From: Microstegium vimineum
Taxonomy: Eukaryota; Streptophyta; Magnoliopsida; Poales; Poaceae
DNA: 64,000 bases
Reading direction: 5' to 3'
Assembly (NCBI GenBank): GCA_022036555.1
Contig: CM039128.1
Location: 21,778,171-21,842,170 of the forward strand
Below, in pieces: positions 1-11,300 of the stretch (its first letter is position 1; each line of letters begins with the position of its first letter). The notes under the pieces are model-generated. The model saw only the letters and a list, made by a program, of their open reading frames with translations, made no database searches and was not told the origin of the DNA. A program made the position numbers and the translations under genes.

Positions 1-47
1 TTTACTGTCGGTTTGTATAACCAACCGATGATGATATCAATTTTCAT
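1..47. mobile_element. CACTA-type subterminal repeat (left piece)
   Basis: The first bases contain an inverted GTCGGTT...AACCGA arrangement, typical of the subterminal repeats of grass CACTA (En/Spm) elements. The motif family resumes at 5182-5299 on the far side of the inserted LTR unit, so this is probably one CACTA end split by that insertion. The rest of the element would lie outside the window to the left. Assignment rests on motif style and the matching target-site duplication of the inserted unit. Confidence 0.4.
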
Positions 48-1066
48 ACCTATGTCACACCCGGTTTTAAGGACAAACCCCGATATACACCATATGTGAG
101 CCTAGGAAGTCAAATCTCACATATAGCCACAAATTAAGGTGATATCAAAAGACAATACTTAAATATGTAACATATAAGGTCAAAGGATCACCTCAAGATA
201 GCAAACAACAGAAAAGACAACTCCGAGCTTCAAGCGAAGGCTCCAACTTCATAGGGACAACTGACTGGTTGATCATAAGCCTAACTCCTTTGAACTCTTG
301 CAATCTGGTACCCATCCGGGATTTTTATCCAAGTATTGAAAATAAAGCAAGCGTAAGTACATGTCGTACTCAACAAGATAACACAGGGTTATGAAGCTCA
401 AAAAGGTTGACACTGGCTTACTGCGATTGCTTTTAACTTGGTCAAGTTTTAACCATAATTAGCTTAAGTTGTGCTTAACTCAGTTGATAACCACATGATC
501 ATTAATGGAATGACATATTATCTCATATCTCTAAACTTATCATTTTAAGTAGTTTAACAACATGAGTAGCTAACACCGTGAGTTTTCCGAACCGCTCGTT
601 ACTGTGAGCACGACTATCATGATAGATTTACACTCTGCCGAGGTTATGCACTTTACCCACAAGTCGTGTTGCCCATATGCCCGGGATGGCCAATCCCAAA
701 ACACTTGCAAGGTGAGCGGGCAGGGTACACTACGAAGTCTTTCAAAAGCCTTTATAGCATGTAGCAGACCCTACGGACCGAATGCAAAGGGGTATGTGGA
801 ACCACCTCGATGGTACACACCCGTAGCGGTATCCACTAGGCTATATCCCACTACCAGTTCAGCAAAGGTGCCTTTGATGAACTATTAGCATGCTAGTCTA
901 AACTTCATACTTGACTAAAGCAAGAGCCATATAGCACTCATGGTTGTATTTAAATCCCAGCTTTTGCCCTACAGTGGGGTCCTATTCGATGTTGCTGTAA
1001 AAGCTAGTTTTAATCATCATTTCATATATCCATTAGTCAAGATTCAATTCAAGATCCTTTATGTAA

Positions 1067-2472
1067 TGACAAGACCCGATATGGATCGATAAGAGATTGG
1101 CCCGATCTTCACGACAGTAGGTTTCAAACAAAGGATAACTTGCTGCGAACAGCGGGGGATAACTAGCTTTATACCTGTCCAAGGTTGGATGCGACCAAGC
1201 GACGGGGAGAGAGGCACCGAAACCGCGAGGACTTCGACTCGATCTCCGAACGACCGCAGAACCACAATCCGGAACTAATCCACACAATACGGCGCAGCCG
1301 AACGGAAGCCGTAGAGCACGAAGTAGGGGATCCCAGAGGGATCTCTTCACAAGTCCAAGAAGAACAAGGAAGAACAAAGGTTTGAGTAAGACACTCAGTC
1401 TGTGTGACTGGTGATTCTTTTTCTCCATATCGACCACCACGAATACAAGAATTGGATCTTGTCATATTAGCACTTATGCAAGAAAAGTGGATAGGTAAAT
1501 TTGTGGAAACACACAACCTCACCTCTTACTTACCAATGTTCTTGTCTGTTCTCAAGGACTGTGAAAGTGCTAGTGCAGCAACTCAACGGAAGTGATTGAG
1601 AGGTCGCAAGGATTATGAATCGAACGTTCCGGCTTCAGATTCTTGTGGAGCTATAGGTGGCTGTTCAAGGAGGGCTACGGTATTGTAACCAAGTGAGACA
1701 AACCGTTCAAACAAGATATAAATGTTGTTGTCTAGTACACCACAAACTTGAAATTTCAGATATGAAACTTGGATGTATAGAATCGGCAACACAACCCCTT
1801 TTACTTTCCTTCTTTTTTTCTATAGTTTTTTTCCTTCTCTCTTTTTATCACTTATTTTTTTCAGCAAACACGAGATAACATATGAGGGGTGCGGATAAAT
1901 ATTAAACAAGAGTACGGCGGAAGAAGAATGATGGTGACTAGCAACAAGATGAATGGGATGAACACAAAGTAACAATACCACGAAATGGCTATAGTTTTTT
2001 TTGTGGCTTTTTAGTGGGCTAAAGGATATAACAAAACACAAGTATATGTGATAGACGAAAACAGTAATAGATGGTAACAAATGGATATATAAGTGGGTGA
2101 TGACGAAACCTACCGTGACAACGATAGCTCTGATTACCACATGACAAGACCCGATATGGATCGATAAGAGATTGGTCCGATCTTCACGACAGTAGGTTTC
2201 AAACAAAGGATAACTTGCTGCGAACAGCGGGGGATAACTAGCTTTATACCTGTCCAAGGTTGGATGCGACCAAGCGACGGGGAGAGAGGCACCGAAACCG
2301 CGAGGACTTCGACTCGATCTCCGAACGACCGCAGAACCACAATCCGGAACTAATCCACACAATACGGCGCAGCCGAACGGAATCCGTAGAGAACGAAGTA
2401 GGGGATCCCAGAGGGATCTCTTCATAAGTCCAAGAAGAACAAGGAAGAACAAAGGTTTGAGTAAGACACTCA
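1067..2472 (-). mobile_element. TRIM-like non-autonomous LTR element, two 331-bp LTRs
   Basis: Two 331-bp direct repeats (1067-1397 and 2142-2472) differ at only about four positions by eye. Read on the minus strand each starts TGAGTGTC and ends CTTGTCA, as LTRs do. Directly inside the upstream (right) LTR, the minus strand reads TGGTAATCAGAGC, close to the initiator-Met tRNA primer-binding site TGGTATCAGAGC. The internal part is only about 744 bp and has no gag or pol, so mobilisation would need proteins in trans. Open frames in the LTRs are duplicated non-coding sequence. No clean TSD is visible: the flanks are TGTAA (1062-1066) and ACAGC (2473-2477). Confidence 0.65.
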
Positions 2473-3004
2473 ACAGCTCGGCTGTAATACCATATAGGTT
2501 CTCAAATTATCAAAGGTTGACAATAGCTTAGTCGCAGGGGTATATATACTAGGAACAACCCTCCTAGATAGGTATGAAAACGAAAAGGAGTTTCTGAAGA
2601 TAGGCTATGTGAAAGGTCACCGCAAGATGGCTTCTTGAAGTGGCTTCGCGTGACTATTGGCCTCTAGAGCAGTTTCTACTAAACTGATCATACTTCTTTA
2701 TTGGGAAGTCCAAATGAGGAGCCGTTTGTTGGGTGTGAAAGTAGACTTGAAGAGCTTTCCAGACATTATAGAATCGTATAGTTTTGCAGGAGAAGTTAAA
2801 CCAACATTCTGTCCTATGAAACTGTTGGCCTTCTGAGCAGTCTTGACTAAATCGTGTATATCTCCAGATTGGCACGACCAAAAGGGGTGGGATTTGTTGC
2901 ATTGGAAAATAGACTTGATGAGATTTCCAAAATGTCTTCAAGGGCCTCAAAAGCTTCTCGAAGTGTAGAGATATGGGCATTTCTTTAACTGGTCCGTTTT
3001 GGAA

Positions 3005-3529
3005 CTAAACTGGTCCTTTTTTGGTCTGTAGCTTTTCTTCATGTAGAGTAACATTCTCCTCTTGATGTGTATACCTAAGTACAATAAAAGTAGAACACTT
3101 AGGTAGTATAACATTCTTAGAATTATTAAACTTAATTTCAGCTAGGAATGAATTCACCTCTTCATGTAGTTTAGTGGCACGACTACATGTAATTGGACCA
3201 TGATTTATATCATTTGTATAAGATGGTGAATCTTCTTCATGTTCCACCACATGATGAGCTGGCATGTCCTCATCATCCTCCCCCTCTTGAAAAGGAGTCA
3301 TCCTCGACTCTAATTCTTCCAATCCAAAGAATTGTACTAGGACATCGCTTTGTAGTATTATGATAACATCAAGATATTCTTCTTCCATCACACCAAGGTG
3401 TTTGAATCTATAGTCATATAAACCAAGTAGTAGCCGTATAGGTGGAAGCCAAAAGGAATTAGAATAAAGTGTAGCTTTCACCTTGAATGGATACTTAGAA
3501 CTAACGGTGAATGTTGACTGCCTTGGCAC
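3005..3529 (-). pseudogene. Retroelement coding remnant (possible gypsy polyprotein tail)
   Basis: A 174-codon minus-strand frame contains an acidic stretch (EGEDDED) followed by GPITCSRATKLHEEVNSFL. This resembles the 'GP[IM]T-R-RA...VNSFL' tail seen in some plant Ty3/gypsy polyproteins; I assign it from memory. There is no protease, RT, RNase H or integrase nearby. The adjoining minus-strand sequence (2654-2980) contains two imperfect copies of a roughly 150-bp unit and looks non-coding. It is best read as a fragment of a nested or rearranged retroelement inside the larger LTR unit. No cellular function is proposed. Confidence 0.35.
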
Positions 3530-3619
3530 GGTCTCATCATGTAAAGCATAGAAAAGCTACCCATATGCATAGTAACCCATTGGCGACAAGGTAAAAGGAT
3601 AACAAAGCTATGAGATCTA

Positions 3620-3737
3620 GGCCCTGTTTGGAACGCAGGAATTTCACAGGAATTGCGCAGGAATTTCACATGAATCAGTTCATTTTCAGAGGAAAAAGTA
3701 CAGGAATAGGAAAAATTCCAGCGTTCCAAACAGGGCC
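3620..3737. mobile_element. 118-bp Tourist-like MITE
   Basis: Perfect 17-bp terminal inverted repeats, GGCCCTGTTTGGAACGC at 3620-3636 and its complement at 3721-3737, bound a 118-bp A/T-rich core. A 3-bp duplication CTA flanks both sides (3617-3619 and 3738-3740). The TIR style and 3-bp TSD fit the PIF/Harbinger (Tourist) group, although the usual target is TTA/TAA. It has no coding capacity. Confidence 0.8.
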
Positions 3738-3740
3738 CTA

Positions 3741-5176
3741 GTAGGAATCAAATTCATACACAGGCAATATGACTAGATGAATTAGGGTGAATAAGTAACA
3801 AGGATGATCTCATGTTATACTTGCCTTAAACGCTTAGATCCTTCTTCAACTGACTCTCAACTCAGATAACTTCTTCTTGATCTCCACGTAAATCTCACCG
3901 ATTGGACAAAATCATAAACACCACACAAGCATATGAACAAACACACAAATCATAAAATATATCTAACTTAGAACAATACACCAATCAATGAAAAGGGTCA
4001 CCTTGCTACGATCACACAGACATGAGAATCACAGTAATCAGATCTATAACGGAAAAGAAACTGCTACCGAAAGATTTGGCTTTAAAAGCGAACTAGACTT
4101 CATTTATTTTATCTATATAAAACATATATTGAATATTTCAGAGAAATACCCAAATTAGATTTAGTCAATTATATTTAATTGGAAAACAAGATTAAACCAT
4201 GTATATTTTGTTTATGGAAAAACCAAAGTGCAAACCCTAATTCTCTTTAATTGGAAAACCATTGAATATAGATTAATCAATTATCATTTTATTTGAAAGA
4301 AGAAAACATGTTAAACATGGGTACTACATGTAGATCTTACCGCTGCGAAACCAATGCAACTCGAACGGGCTAAAACGGATCTACAACGAAGAAGTTACAA
4401 ATTAAGCACGATTTCCTATAAATGATTAATTGATTAAAAAAGATTAACTAAACTTTATTTTTCAAAAGTATTTAACATAGATTAAAACTATACCATTAGA
4501 TAGATCTTGAAATTACAAAGCTAGCGTAACTTGAACGGATCAAATCGGATCTAAAACGAAGATTTTATGGGTCTTTTAATCCAGTGGCATACTTGTAATT
4601 AGGGATCTATTTTCGGAATTAAAATAGTTAAAGCAATTCGGGATTTAAATCTGGGGCAGGACTGCGGGTTGAATAGAATAAAACCAAGGGCCTCTTTAGC
4701 AAAAGGGACACCCGAAGTGGTATGGGTGAATCCCGGCCGTTAGATCTGATTTGCGCGGTCCAGATTAGAAGAAGGCAAAGGGAGAGGGGAAAGGCGCGGG
4801 CTGGGGCAGCTAGCCCACGTGGGAGCTGGAGTGGAAGAGGGGCAGGCGAGGTTGAGCTGGGCCACTCAGGACAAGATAGGAAGAGTGAAGGATTTTCAAT
4901 TTCCCCTTTTTGTTTTCTTTTCTTTTTCTAAAACCTTTTCTCTTCCTCCTTTTGATTTTTCCAAAACATTTTCAAAAAAATTTGAATTGCTTTGAGTTTT
5001 GAACAAAACCAGTCAACACAAAAATGATAATGCAGAGGCATGAATGCAGGTTGTTCACCCTAGGTCACTTTTTTTAATTTGATAAGTTTTAAATTTCCTA
5101 TATATTTATGAGCACCAAAATACAAATATAAATCAATTTAAACTTATTCTCAAATTCCCAATTTTTGGGTGTTACA
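3741..5176. other. A/T-rich LTR interior, no gene seen
   Basis: This 1.4-kb stretch has no supportable coding region. It is A/T-rich except for a G+C-rich patch near 4700-4880. It lies inside the probable solo LTR and ends at the TSD-flanked terminus. Confidence 0.5.
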
Positions 5177-5181
5177 ACCTA

Positions 5182-5299
5182 GTCCAAAACCGGCTCTAAT
5201 AATCGATATTAACGCTAACAACTTTCACCATGAGGGCGAAAACCAATGGTACATGATTGGTACTTTAGAACCGACGGTGATGACATATATGTAGTAATG
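5182..5299. mobile_element. CACTA-type transposon end (right terminus)
   Basis: Downstream of the ACCTA duplication the sequence carries CGAAAACC and GAACCGACGGTGATGAC motifs and then GTAGTAATG. Read on the minus strand the end is CATTACTACATATATGTC, a one-base variant of a CACTA terminus followed by the CCGTCGGTT subterminal motif. The element end is placed at about 5299. Together with bases 1-47 it forms the remnant of a degenerate CACTA element. Confidence 0.5.
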
Positions 5300-5360
5300 A
5301 AATCTTAAGTGGAATTTTTATTAGTGATATATGCTTTACATTTTGTGCCTCTATTATATA

Positions 5361-5501
5361 CTCTATCCGCTGCCAATTGTAAGTCATTGTGACTTTTCTA
5401 CATACATAGTTTTTACTATATGTCAAGACATAATATATATCTCGGTATGTAGTAAAAGCTATATCCTATAAATAGCCAGGAGAAATTTGAAATGGAGGGA
5501 G
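5361..5501. mobile_element. Stowaway-like MITE
   Basis: Degenerate termini (CTCTATCCGCTGCCAATTGTAAGTC at the left, AAATTTGAAATGGAGGGAG at the right) match the CTCCCTCCGT...ACGGAGGGAG pattern of Stowaway elements. TA dinucleotides flank both ends. The centre contains an inverted TACATAGTTTTTACTA/TAGTAAAAGCTA pair. Confidence 0.65.
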
Positions 5502-6239
5502 TATATATTAATGCTTTGAGACTTGTTCAGATGTGCATATATTCATCTTAGTTCACATGTATTAGAGTGGATTAGAATGAAACTTAGTTTAATTCCACTT
5601 CAACATACGTGAATTAAGATGAATATATGGTCATCCAAACACAACCTTATTGGAAAAATATGCAGTAAACGTGGTACTACTAGTTAGATAAAAACATGAA
5701 GACCAATTCAAACCACGTAGAGTCAAAGTATCTCAAGTTTGACCAAATTTATATGACAATATATTAACATTTATGATATCAACTAAGTATCATTATATGC
5801 CTATTTTATGTCATAAATATTTATAATTTTTTCTATAATTATTGGTCAAACTTAAGATGTTTTGACTCTCCAAGATTTTTGAAATGTCTTATAATTTGGG
5901 ATTAAGGGAGTATTTCTCTAGAAATAGATGGGTAGCCTATTTACTCCGGTCCTTTCTCGTGGTTTGTTGCCAGAGATCAATTACATGCGCTAGGCCAAGT
6001 TAGCTTAACCTCATGCAACGCAATTCATATATATCAAAGTGGATTGAAGAAAATTAAACTATAAGGTCTATTCCAATCCACTTTGTAAATTGAGATTCAT
6101 ATATTTACATTCTAACTATCTGAGATGTTTGGTAGCTAGTGTGCATGCATCTAGTTCTAGGGGCCGGGGTGTTAAGACAAGTGACTTTTGAAAGGGCCAG
6201 GTAGCAAGAAGGACAAAGAGTCATCTGTCTTGTGCTGTT
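5502..6239. other. A/T-rich intergenic DNA with degraded MITE fragments
   Basis: No gene is seen. 5715-5910 is a Stowaway-like inverted repeat (AAGTTTGACC near 5735, GGTCAAACTTAAG near 5845, ending AAGGGAG before TA at 5911). 5530-5640 and 6025-6110 hold inverted copies of TTCATCTTAG/CTAAGATGAA and of a GTGGATTGAA-type motif, typical of Tourist-like fragments. Confidence 0.5.
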
Positions 6240-7610
6240 GTGCCCCTGGTGACGTGCTTTGGCCAAAACAGCACTGCTAGTCACGCAACAAGCGCACGTA
6301 CCCGATCCATGCCCATTGGGGTGGGGGGCTCAGGCTCAGCTGAGAAGATCCTCCGCCTACCCATTCTATTCTACCAGAAGGCAGTGACAACCGACACAAG
6401 CAGACAGCGAGGCCATGGACCCTCCGGCGAAAACCTGTTCCCGGAGAAAACCTGGCCATCTTCATGACCCGACGCGAGCAGGCTGGCCACCACACCAGTC
6501 GCCGTCGCCGTCGTCACCTCCATCTCATACCAGTGCCCGGGCACAGCGCGATCTCGGAGCGGCTCACTCCGGCCTGGCACGTTCAGGGAAACCGGCACCC
6601 AGGACTCGATCAGTCGTCCACCACCGGCCAACCTCGTGTGCCGTGTCACGGCGCGGCACGATGAGCACGCACGCACTTTCGCCGTGTCACATTCCCAGCT
6701 CACACGGGGATGGGAAACGCGTCGCGTCTGGTGTGGCTCTCGTCAGGTACGGTCAGATTAGCTGCTAAGCCCAGCCGTCTCCTTGTGCCGGCGGTTGACA
6801 CATTTCGCGCTCAGGCAAGGCCGGCGGTGCGTTCGCCACAACACAGTGCTGGTCCATAGCCCCGTTCCATCATCATCAGGTAAAAAGGGAGGCCTCACAT
6901 CGTTCACCATCACCACTTTGGCTAGTGCACCCAGCAGCACCCGGGTACTTGCAGCTGCGAAAGGGAACCCCCAAGGGTAAAGCGGCACCACAGCTAGCTG
7001 ATTTGATGCACAAGCACAACGCTTCAGGCCCTAGGGTCTAGCTGCAAAAGATGCTGAGGATTTGACAGATTTACCGGTGCAAAGCGCACAAGTGGGTCAA
7101 ATCGGTCTGGCAAAAACGGTTGATTCTGAGGGTCGATTATTTGACCATTGCCCACAATAACCTGATGAATGCCAAGTTGGGCTTGAGTTTGAGTCATACG
7201 ACCTCGCCACAAAGCATTGCTGAGAAGTTTAGCATGAGCATGGAAGGAGCAAAAGAACCAAGCACCGGAGGCCACCGCTTTACCTGATCTCTCCCTATCG
7301 ACTTCCATCTCGCAATTGCTTGGGCCAGAAAAGCCACCGCTTTACCTGATCTCTCCCTATCATGGCAGACATCTCACATCTCATCCCTGCCGCCATGTGC
7401 CAGGGCTGGTGCTACTCAGGTGAGAGCGCTCCACCGTTGCGCGCATACCATATTACCATGATTGAAGCTCACGACCGCTACCAGTTTACCACCACAGAAA
7501 AGAGAACCCATACGTTGGATTTCTGCATGGGCGGCCTAAAAGCCCACTTCCACCTTAGGTTGGTTGCAAAAGGGCGATGGCACGACTTGAAATAACCTGA
7601 GACAAGCGAC
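6240..7610. other. G+C-rich intergenic stretch, no gene assigned
   Basis: Base composition rises sharply over about 6240-7000 and several overlapping frames stay open on both strands (for example 6371-6703 and 7024-7308, minus). None has a recognisable domain, a consistent start context or a splice-supported structure, so I do not call a gene. It could be the promoter or 5' end of an unrecognised gene or a captured fragment. A 29-bp direct repeat (7271-7299 and 7333-7361) lies at its right side. Confidence 0.4.
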
Positions 7611-7639
7611 AGGCTTGCATGTCACACTGACAGACCCAG

Positions 7640-8344
7640 GGGCAGGAAGTACTCTATCAACACTTTATTGAAGTATAAAGATTTGAGCATGGCAACCAAT
7701 AATATGCAATTGTGTAGCATCCAGATTTCAAAAGAAATATAACCATGTTAACAGAATAGTGCAAATCTTTGAACGGTACCTGACTTGATCACTGTTATCG
7801 TTAACATACACACAATAACGATCTGATCAGGAAGTTATGCATCATCGGTTCAATGATGAGGTTGCTACATCACCTTCAGAACAACCACAACAAAGAGCAT
7901 CTTGTAGCCCAGCCTATCACAGGATAACAACACAAGTAATGACAGTACAGAGGAAGAGAAATACAGTTTCTGTCAAGAAAGGTACAATGATTGAAACAAG
8001 ACGAGCTCATTAAGCTACAAGAGAAGTGGAAACCCTCTATCAACAACAATTGCTACAATCTGCTAAAGATTGCAGCTTACAGAAAATAAGCAAACCATTC
8101 ACACCATCTTTGCTCTGCTAATCCTTTCATGTCATTTCCAGACCTTTTAATTGCATAAGTGGCTTTCTATAAGGCTTCAACAGTGTGTCAATTCACTGCA
8201 GATAGGCTTTGTTGTCAAATGGTTACATGAATAAAGGCCTAGTCAAAAGTGAAACGAACTCTAGCACTATAATGAAAGGGGGGCAGGACAAGGAAGCTGA
8301 CTAGGGCCCAAAATTTCATCCACATCAGAACATTGAGGCCTCAT
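7640..8344 (-). other. EMC1: Presumed 3' UTR of EMC1
   Basis: About 700 bp of A/T-rich, non-coding DNA follows the EMC1 stop codon on the minus strand. A canonical AATAAA polyadenylation hexamer occurs on that strand at about 7664-7669. The cleavage site cannot be fixed from sequence alone; another signal upstream could be used. Confidence 0.45.
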
Positions 8345-11300
8345 TCACCTCCACTTGTCTCTCAACTCCTTTTTCTCGGACCAAATCCAAGTAAAAATAA
8401 TGGCACCAACCAGGACTGCAATTGTGATTAGAAGCAGCGCATAGCTGAATTCGTCAGTGAGGGAATCATAGGTTCTTGACGGAGCAAGCTGGGTGTAGAA
8501 TAGATCAACGCCATATGTGAAAACAAGAGTAGTGGACTCCAACTTTGCAGGAATAGAAACAATTCCTCGCAGGGCTTCCACTTGATGAGAGTGTGTCACA
8601 AAGGACTGAAGGGGAAACAATGAGAAAAGTGTGAATCATCCATTAGTAGCAGAAGCTAAATTAAACAAACGAAAACAACTCATGAATATTGCTGGTATCA
8701 GCAAACCACCACACAAATCAAACTAAAAGTTGTTTATCACACCTTTCATGGACGTCTAACTATTAGTTGAATTTGACATAGCAAAATTTCATTACTTAGT
8801 ACCATTATTAGGTGCATTTGAGGTATTTGTAGTTCAGAAATTCAGAAATTATTCCATTGATAACGGTCTGTGTCATCCATATTGAAAGGGGCAGCCTTGT
8901 ATCCATCATGAGTCACACAAATAATTACTATATCCTCTCTAAAAATATCTCATTGCAACCTTTTTTTTTTTTTGCTCTCTCAGATCACTTCTAGCTTTTA
9001 TATGGATAACCATTGTAAGTTAAGTTTCGCAAAAATAAAATACATGTGCAGCATTTTATGAATATAAGCATTTTCCGCACCATCCGCTACTAATGCTAGA
9101 TATCTTAGTAGTAGACTAGTAGTTAGAAAAAATGCAAGGAGATGTTATGGAACTTTCCAGATACAATATGTTTCTAATTTTACTAAAAGCCAGATCAATC
9201 ACCAAAGAATGCACAAACAACTTGAATGTTCTGTTGAAGATGGTTATGGTATCCCAGTCAAGTTACCGAATGCAAACACCGCAGCATACACATGTTAAGC
9301 ATTCCTGTACTTGAAGCAATATGAGTTTGAATGTGTTATGAAATTAGTCCTGTACTTGAAACAAGTACCATGAGTCAGATTTGCAACTTGCATCATAGTT
9401 CCTTGAGTGCTAAAAACATATGCCTCCATTTTAATCGTATCAACAATTAATGAAAAGAATCCAAATGTAAGACCTATTTACGATTTCTCCTTTTTGCAAA
9501 CAAGATCATGGCAAAAATGTCCACAATTAAATTTGTACAAGGAAGATGTATGGATCATCAAGGCCGAAACAAATACCTGGGGTATTATAGGCAAAGAATC
9601 TGTTAATGGTATAATGCCTTCTTCTTTTTCTTGTTGTGTCGGGTTCACTGAACGGCGTGGATCAAGATAGCGCTTATCAAGTGCCAAAACCTGCATGTTT
9701 GAGAAGAACGTCAATCTAGCATTATTTACCCATATAAATAAAAATTAACCCTCCACATTAATTAATTAATCTAAAAACAGTGCAACCCATTTATATCCAA
9801 TATAATGTTGACCAAACAAATAGGCCCCACTAATTTAAATGGCTTGACCCTATGATGCATAGTTTTCCTTACAGTTTAACCCTTAAATCTATGGCCAAAC
9901 TATGTTGGAACAAATCCTGATTCCCATGTTGCACGAATGGTACTTAGTACTACCTCCGTCCCCAAAAGAATGCAATTCTTGGAACAGTGTCATGTTTTAG
10001 TATATCAAGTTTGACCACTTATAGATAAAAAATATAAATATTTACAATATCAAATAAATACAAAATGTATTTTCATAATAAATTAATTTGGAGCCCTAAA
10101 TATGAATACTATTTGCTAGAAACATGGTCAAATGTGAAGCATTTTAATTGGCACGCATACCATAGTTGCATCCAAAAGGGGACAGACGTAGTACATAATC
10201 ACCAAGCAAGGAGTTTGCAAAATATTCATTTCACTAATGCATCCGTATTAGCTCAGATAGGTTGATCTAATCCAGCTAAGCAGCAGCAGTATGGGAAAAG
10301 GCACTACCTTACAGAACTGGGAAGAATAAATTATATTCCAGTGACACTGAATGAGCACTTGAGGTCGAGCTGTATACACATGTTAAAATGCTAATTGAAT
10401 TGCTATGTAGCAGTAGACTAGGAAATTCCTATGCATTTCAAGCCTACAGTAATCTAACAAAACATAAGTTTTGTTCAGTTATTACATATTAATAAATAAA
10501 CAATTTTCGAACATAATTGAACCTGCTTGCTTTGGTAACTCAAATGCCCATAGTTATTCTCAAAAATGCTATCAGTGTACCTCACACATGTTTTTTTTTA
10601 AAATAAAGGCAACACAGAATACTGACTAATAAGCAAATAAAAAATAAAAATAGAAATAGTAGCACACATTATACTGCTCTATTGTACACTGGAAAAGTAA
10701 AAAACAGAGACTAACAGACCTGGTCACCTATAGTACCAATCAGAAGCTGCTTGGAAGTGATCCCCTTAGCCGTTTGTGTAACTGCCATTGCTTTTACTGA
10801 ATGAGTGAAAAAGAATGACTGGGATTTTACTGCCACCTCAGGGCGCGCATAAGATGTAATTGGTGCTGAAAGATTATGCTTCCCAAGTATGAGCTTCATG
10901 ACATCTTTATTGTCCTGCATAAAATACTTAGTGCACTTAATATTACTACCACTATCATAACAAAAAATAAGTGTACATAATTAAGACAGCATAAGTCATA
11001 CCGCCCTAGATTGATCATATATCTCAATCACCGCCATTTCAAATCTGTGAGCTCGCAGATTAAAATAATGATAGACAACCCAGTTCTCGCTCAAAACCTA
11101 GAATAAGCATTAATCATGTTAAGCAGAGAACCTTTTACAATCAGAAGTGATGAAATGCGCAAAACCATTCTGGGTTGATAGCTTTGTTGAGATAAATTTA
11201 TCATGAACCAACAAATTAACACCATATGACTGCGTGTTTCAAAACTCCAGTATGCCATCCAAGCAAGTTTGGTATGCATATAACTATCACAGGAAACAGG

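Larger units (their letters stand above)
53..5176. mobile_element. Probable solo LTR (TG...CA, 5-bp TSD ACCTA) carrying nested insertions
   Basis: The unit begins TGTCACACCC and ends GGGTGTTACA, so it has TG...CA termini with a short imperfect terminal inverted repeat. It is flanked by identical 5-bp duplications, ACCTA at 48-52 and 5177-5181. No second long terminal repeat and no pol genes are present. After removing the TRIM-like element and the MITE, about 3.6 kb remains, compatible with the long LTRs of some grass Ty3/gypsy elements. The stretch around 560-890 resembles non-coding DNA I associate with grass gypsy LTRs, from memory and at low confidence. Most of 2473-5176 holds no recognisable intact gene. 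Confidence 0.55.

Noticed and set aside
604..888. 94-codon plus-strand frame (MSTTIMIDLHSAEV...) as a gene
   Set aside because: It lies in the probable solo LTR, has no recognisable domain, and similar stretches are familiar to me as non-coding LTR sequence in grasses.
1033..2473. Two similar Leu/Arg/Ser-rich minus frames as a duplicated gene pair
   Set aside because: They are the two LTRs of the TRIM-like element read in an accidental open frame.
6371..6703. 110-codon minus frame in G+C-rich DNA
   Set aside because: No domain recognised; overlapping frames are open on both strands, as expected from base composition.
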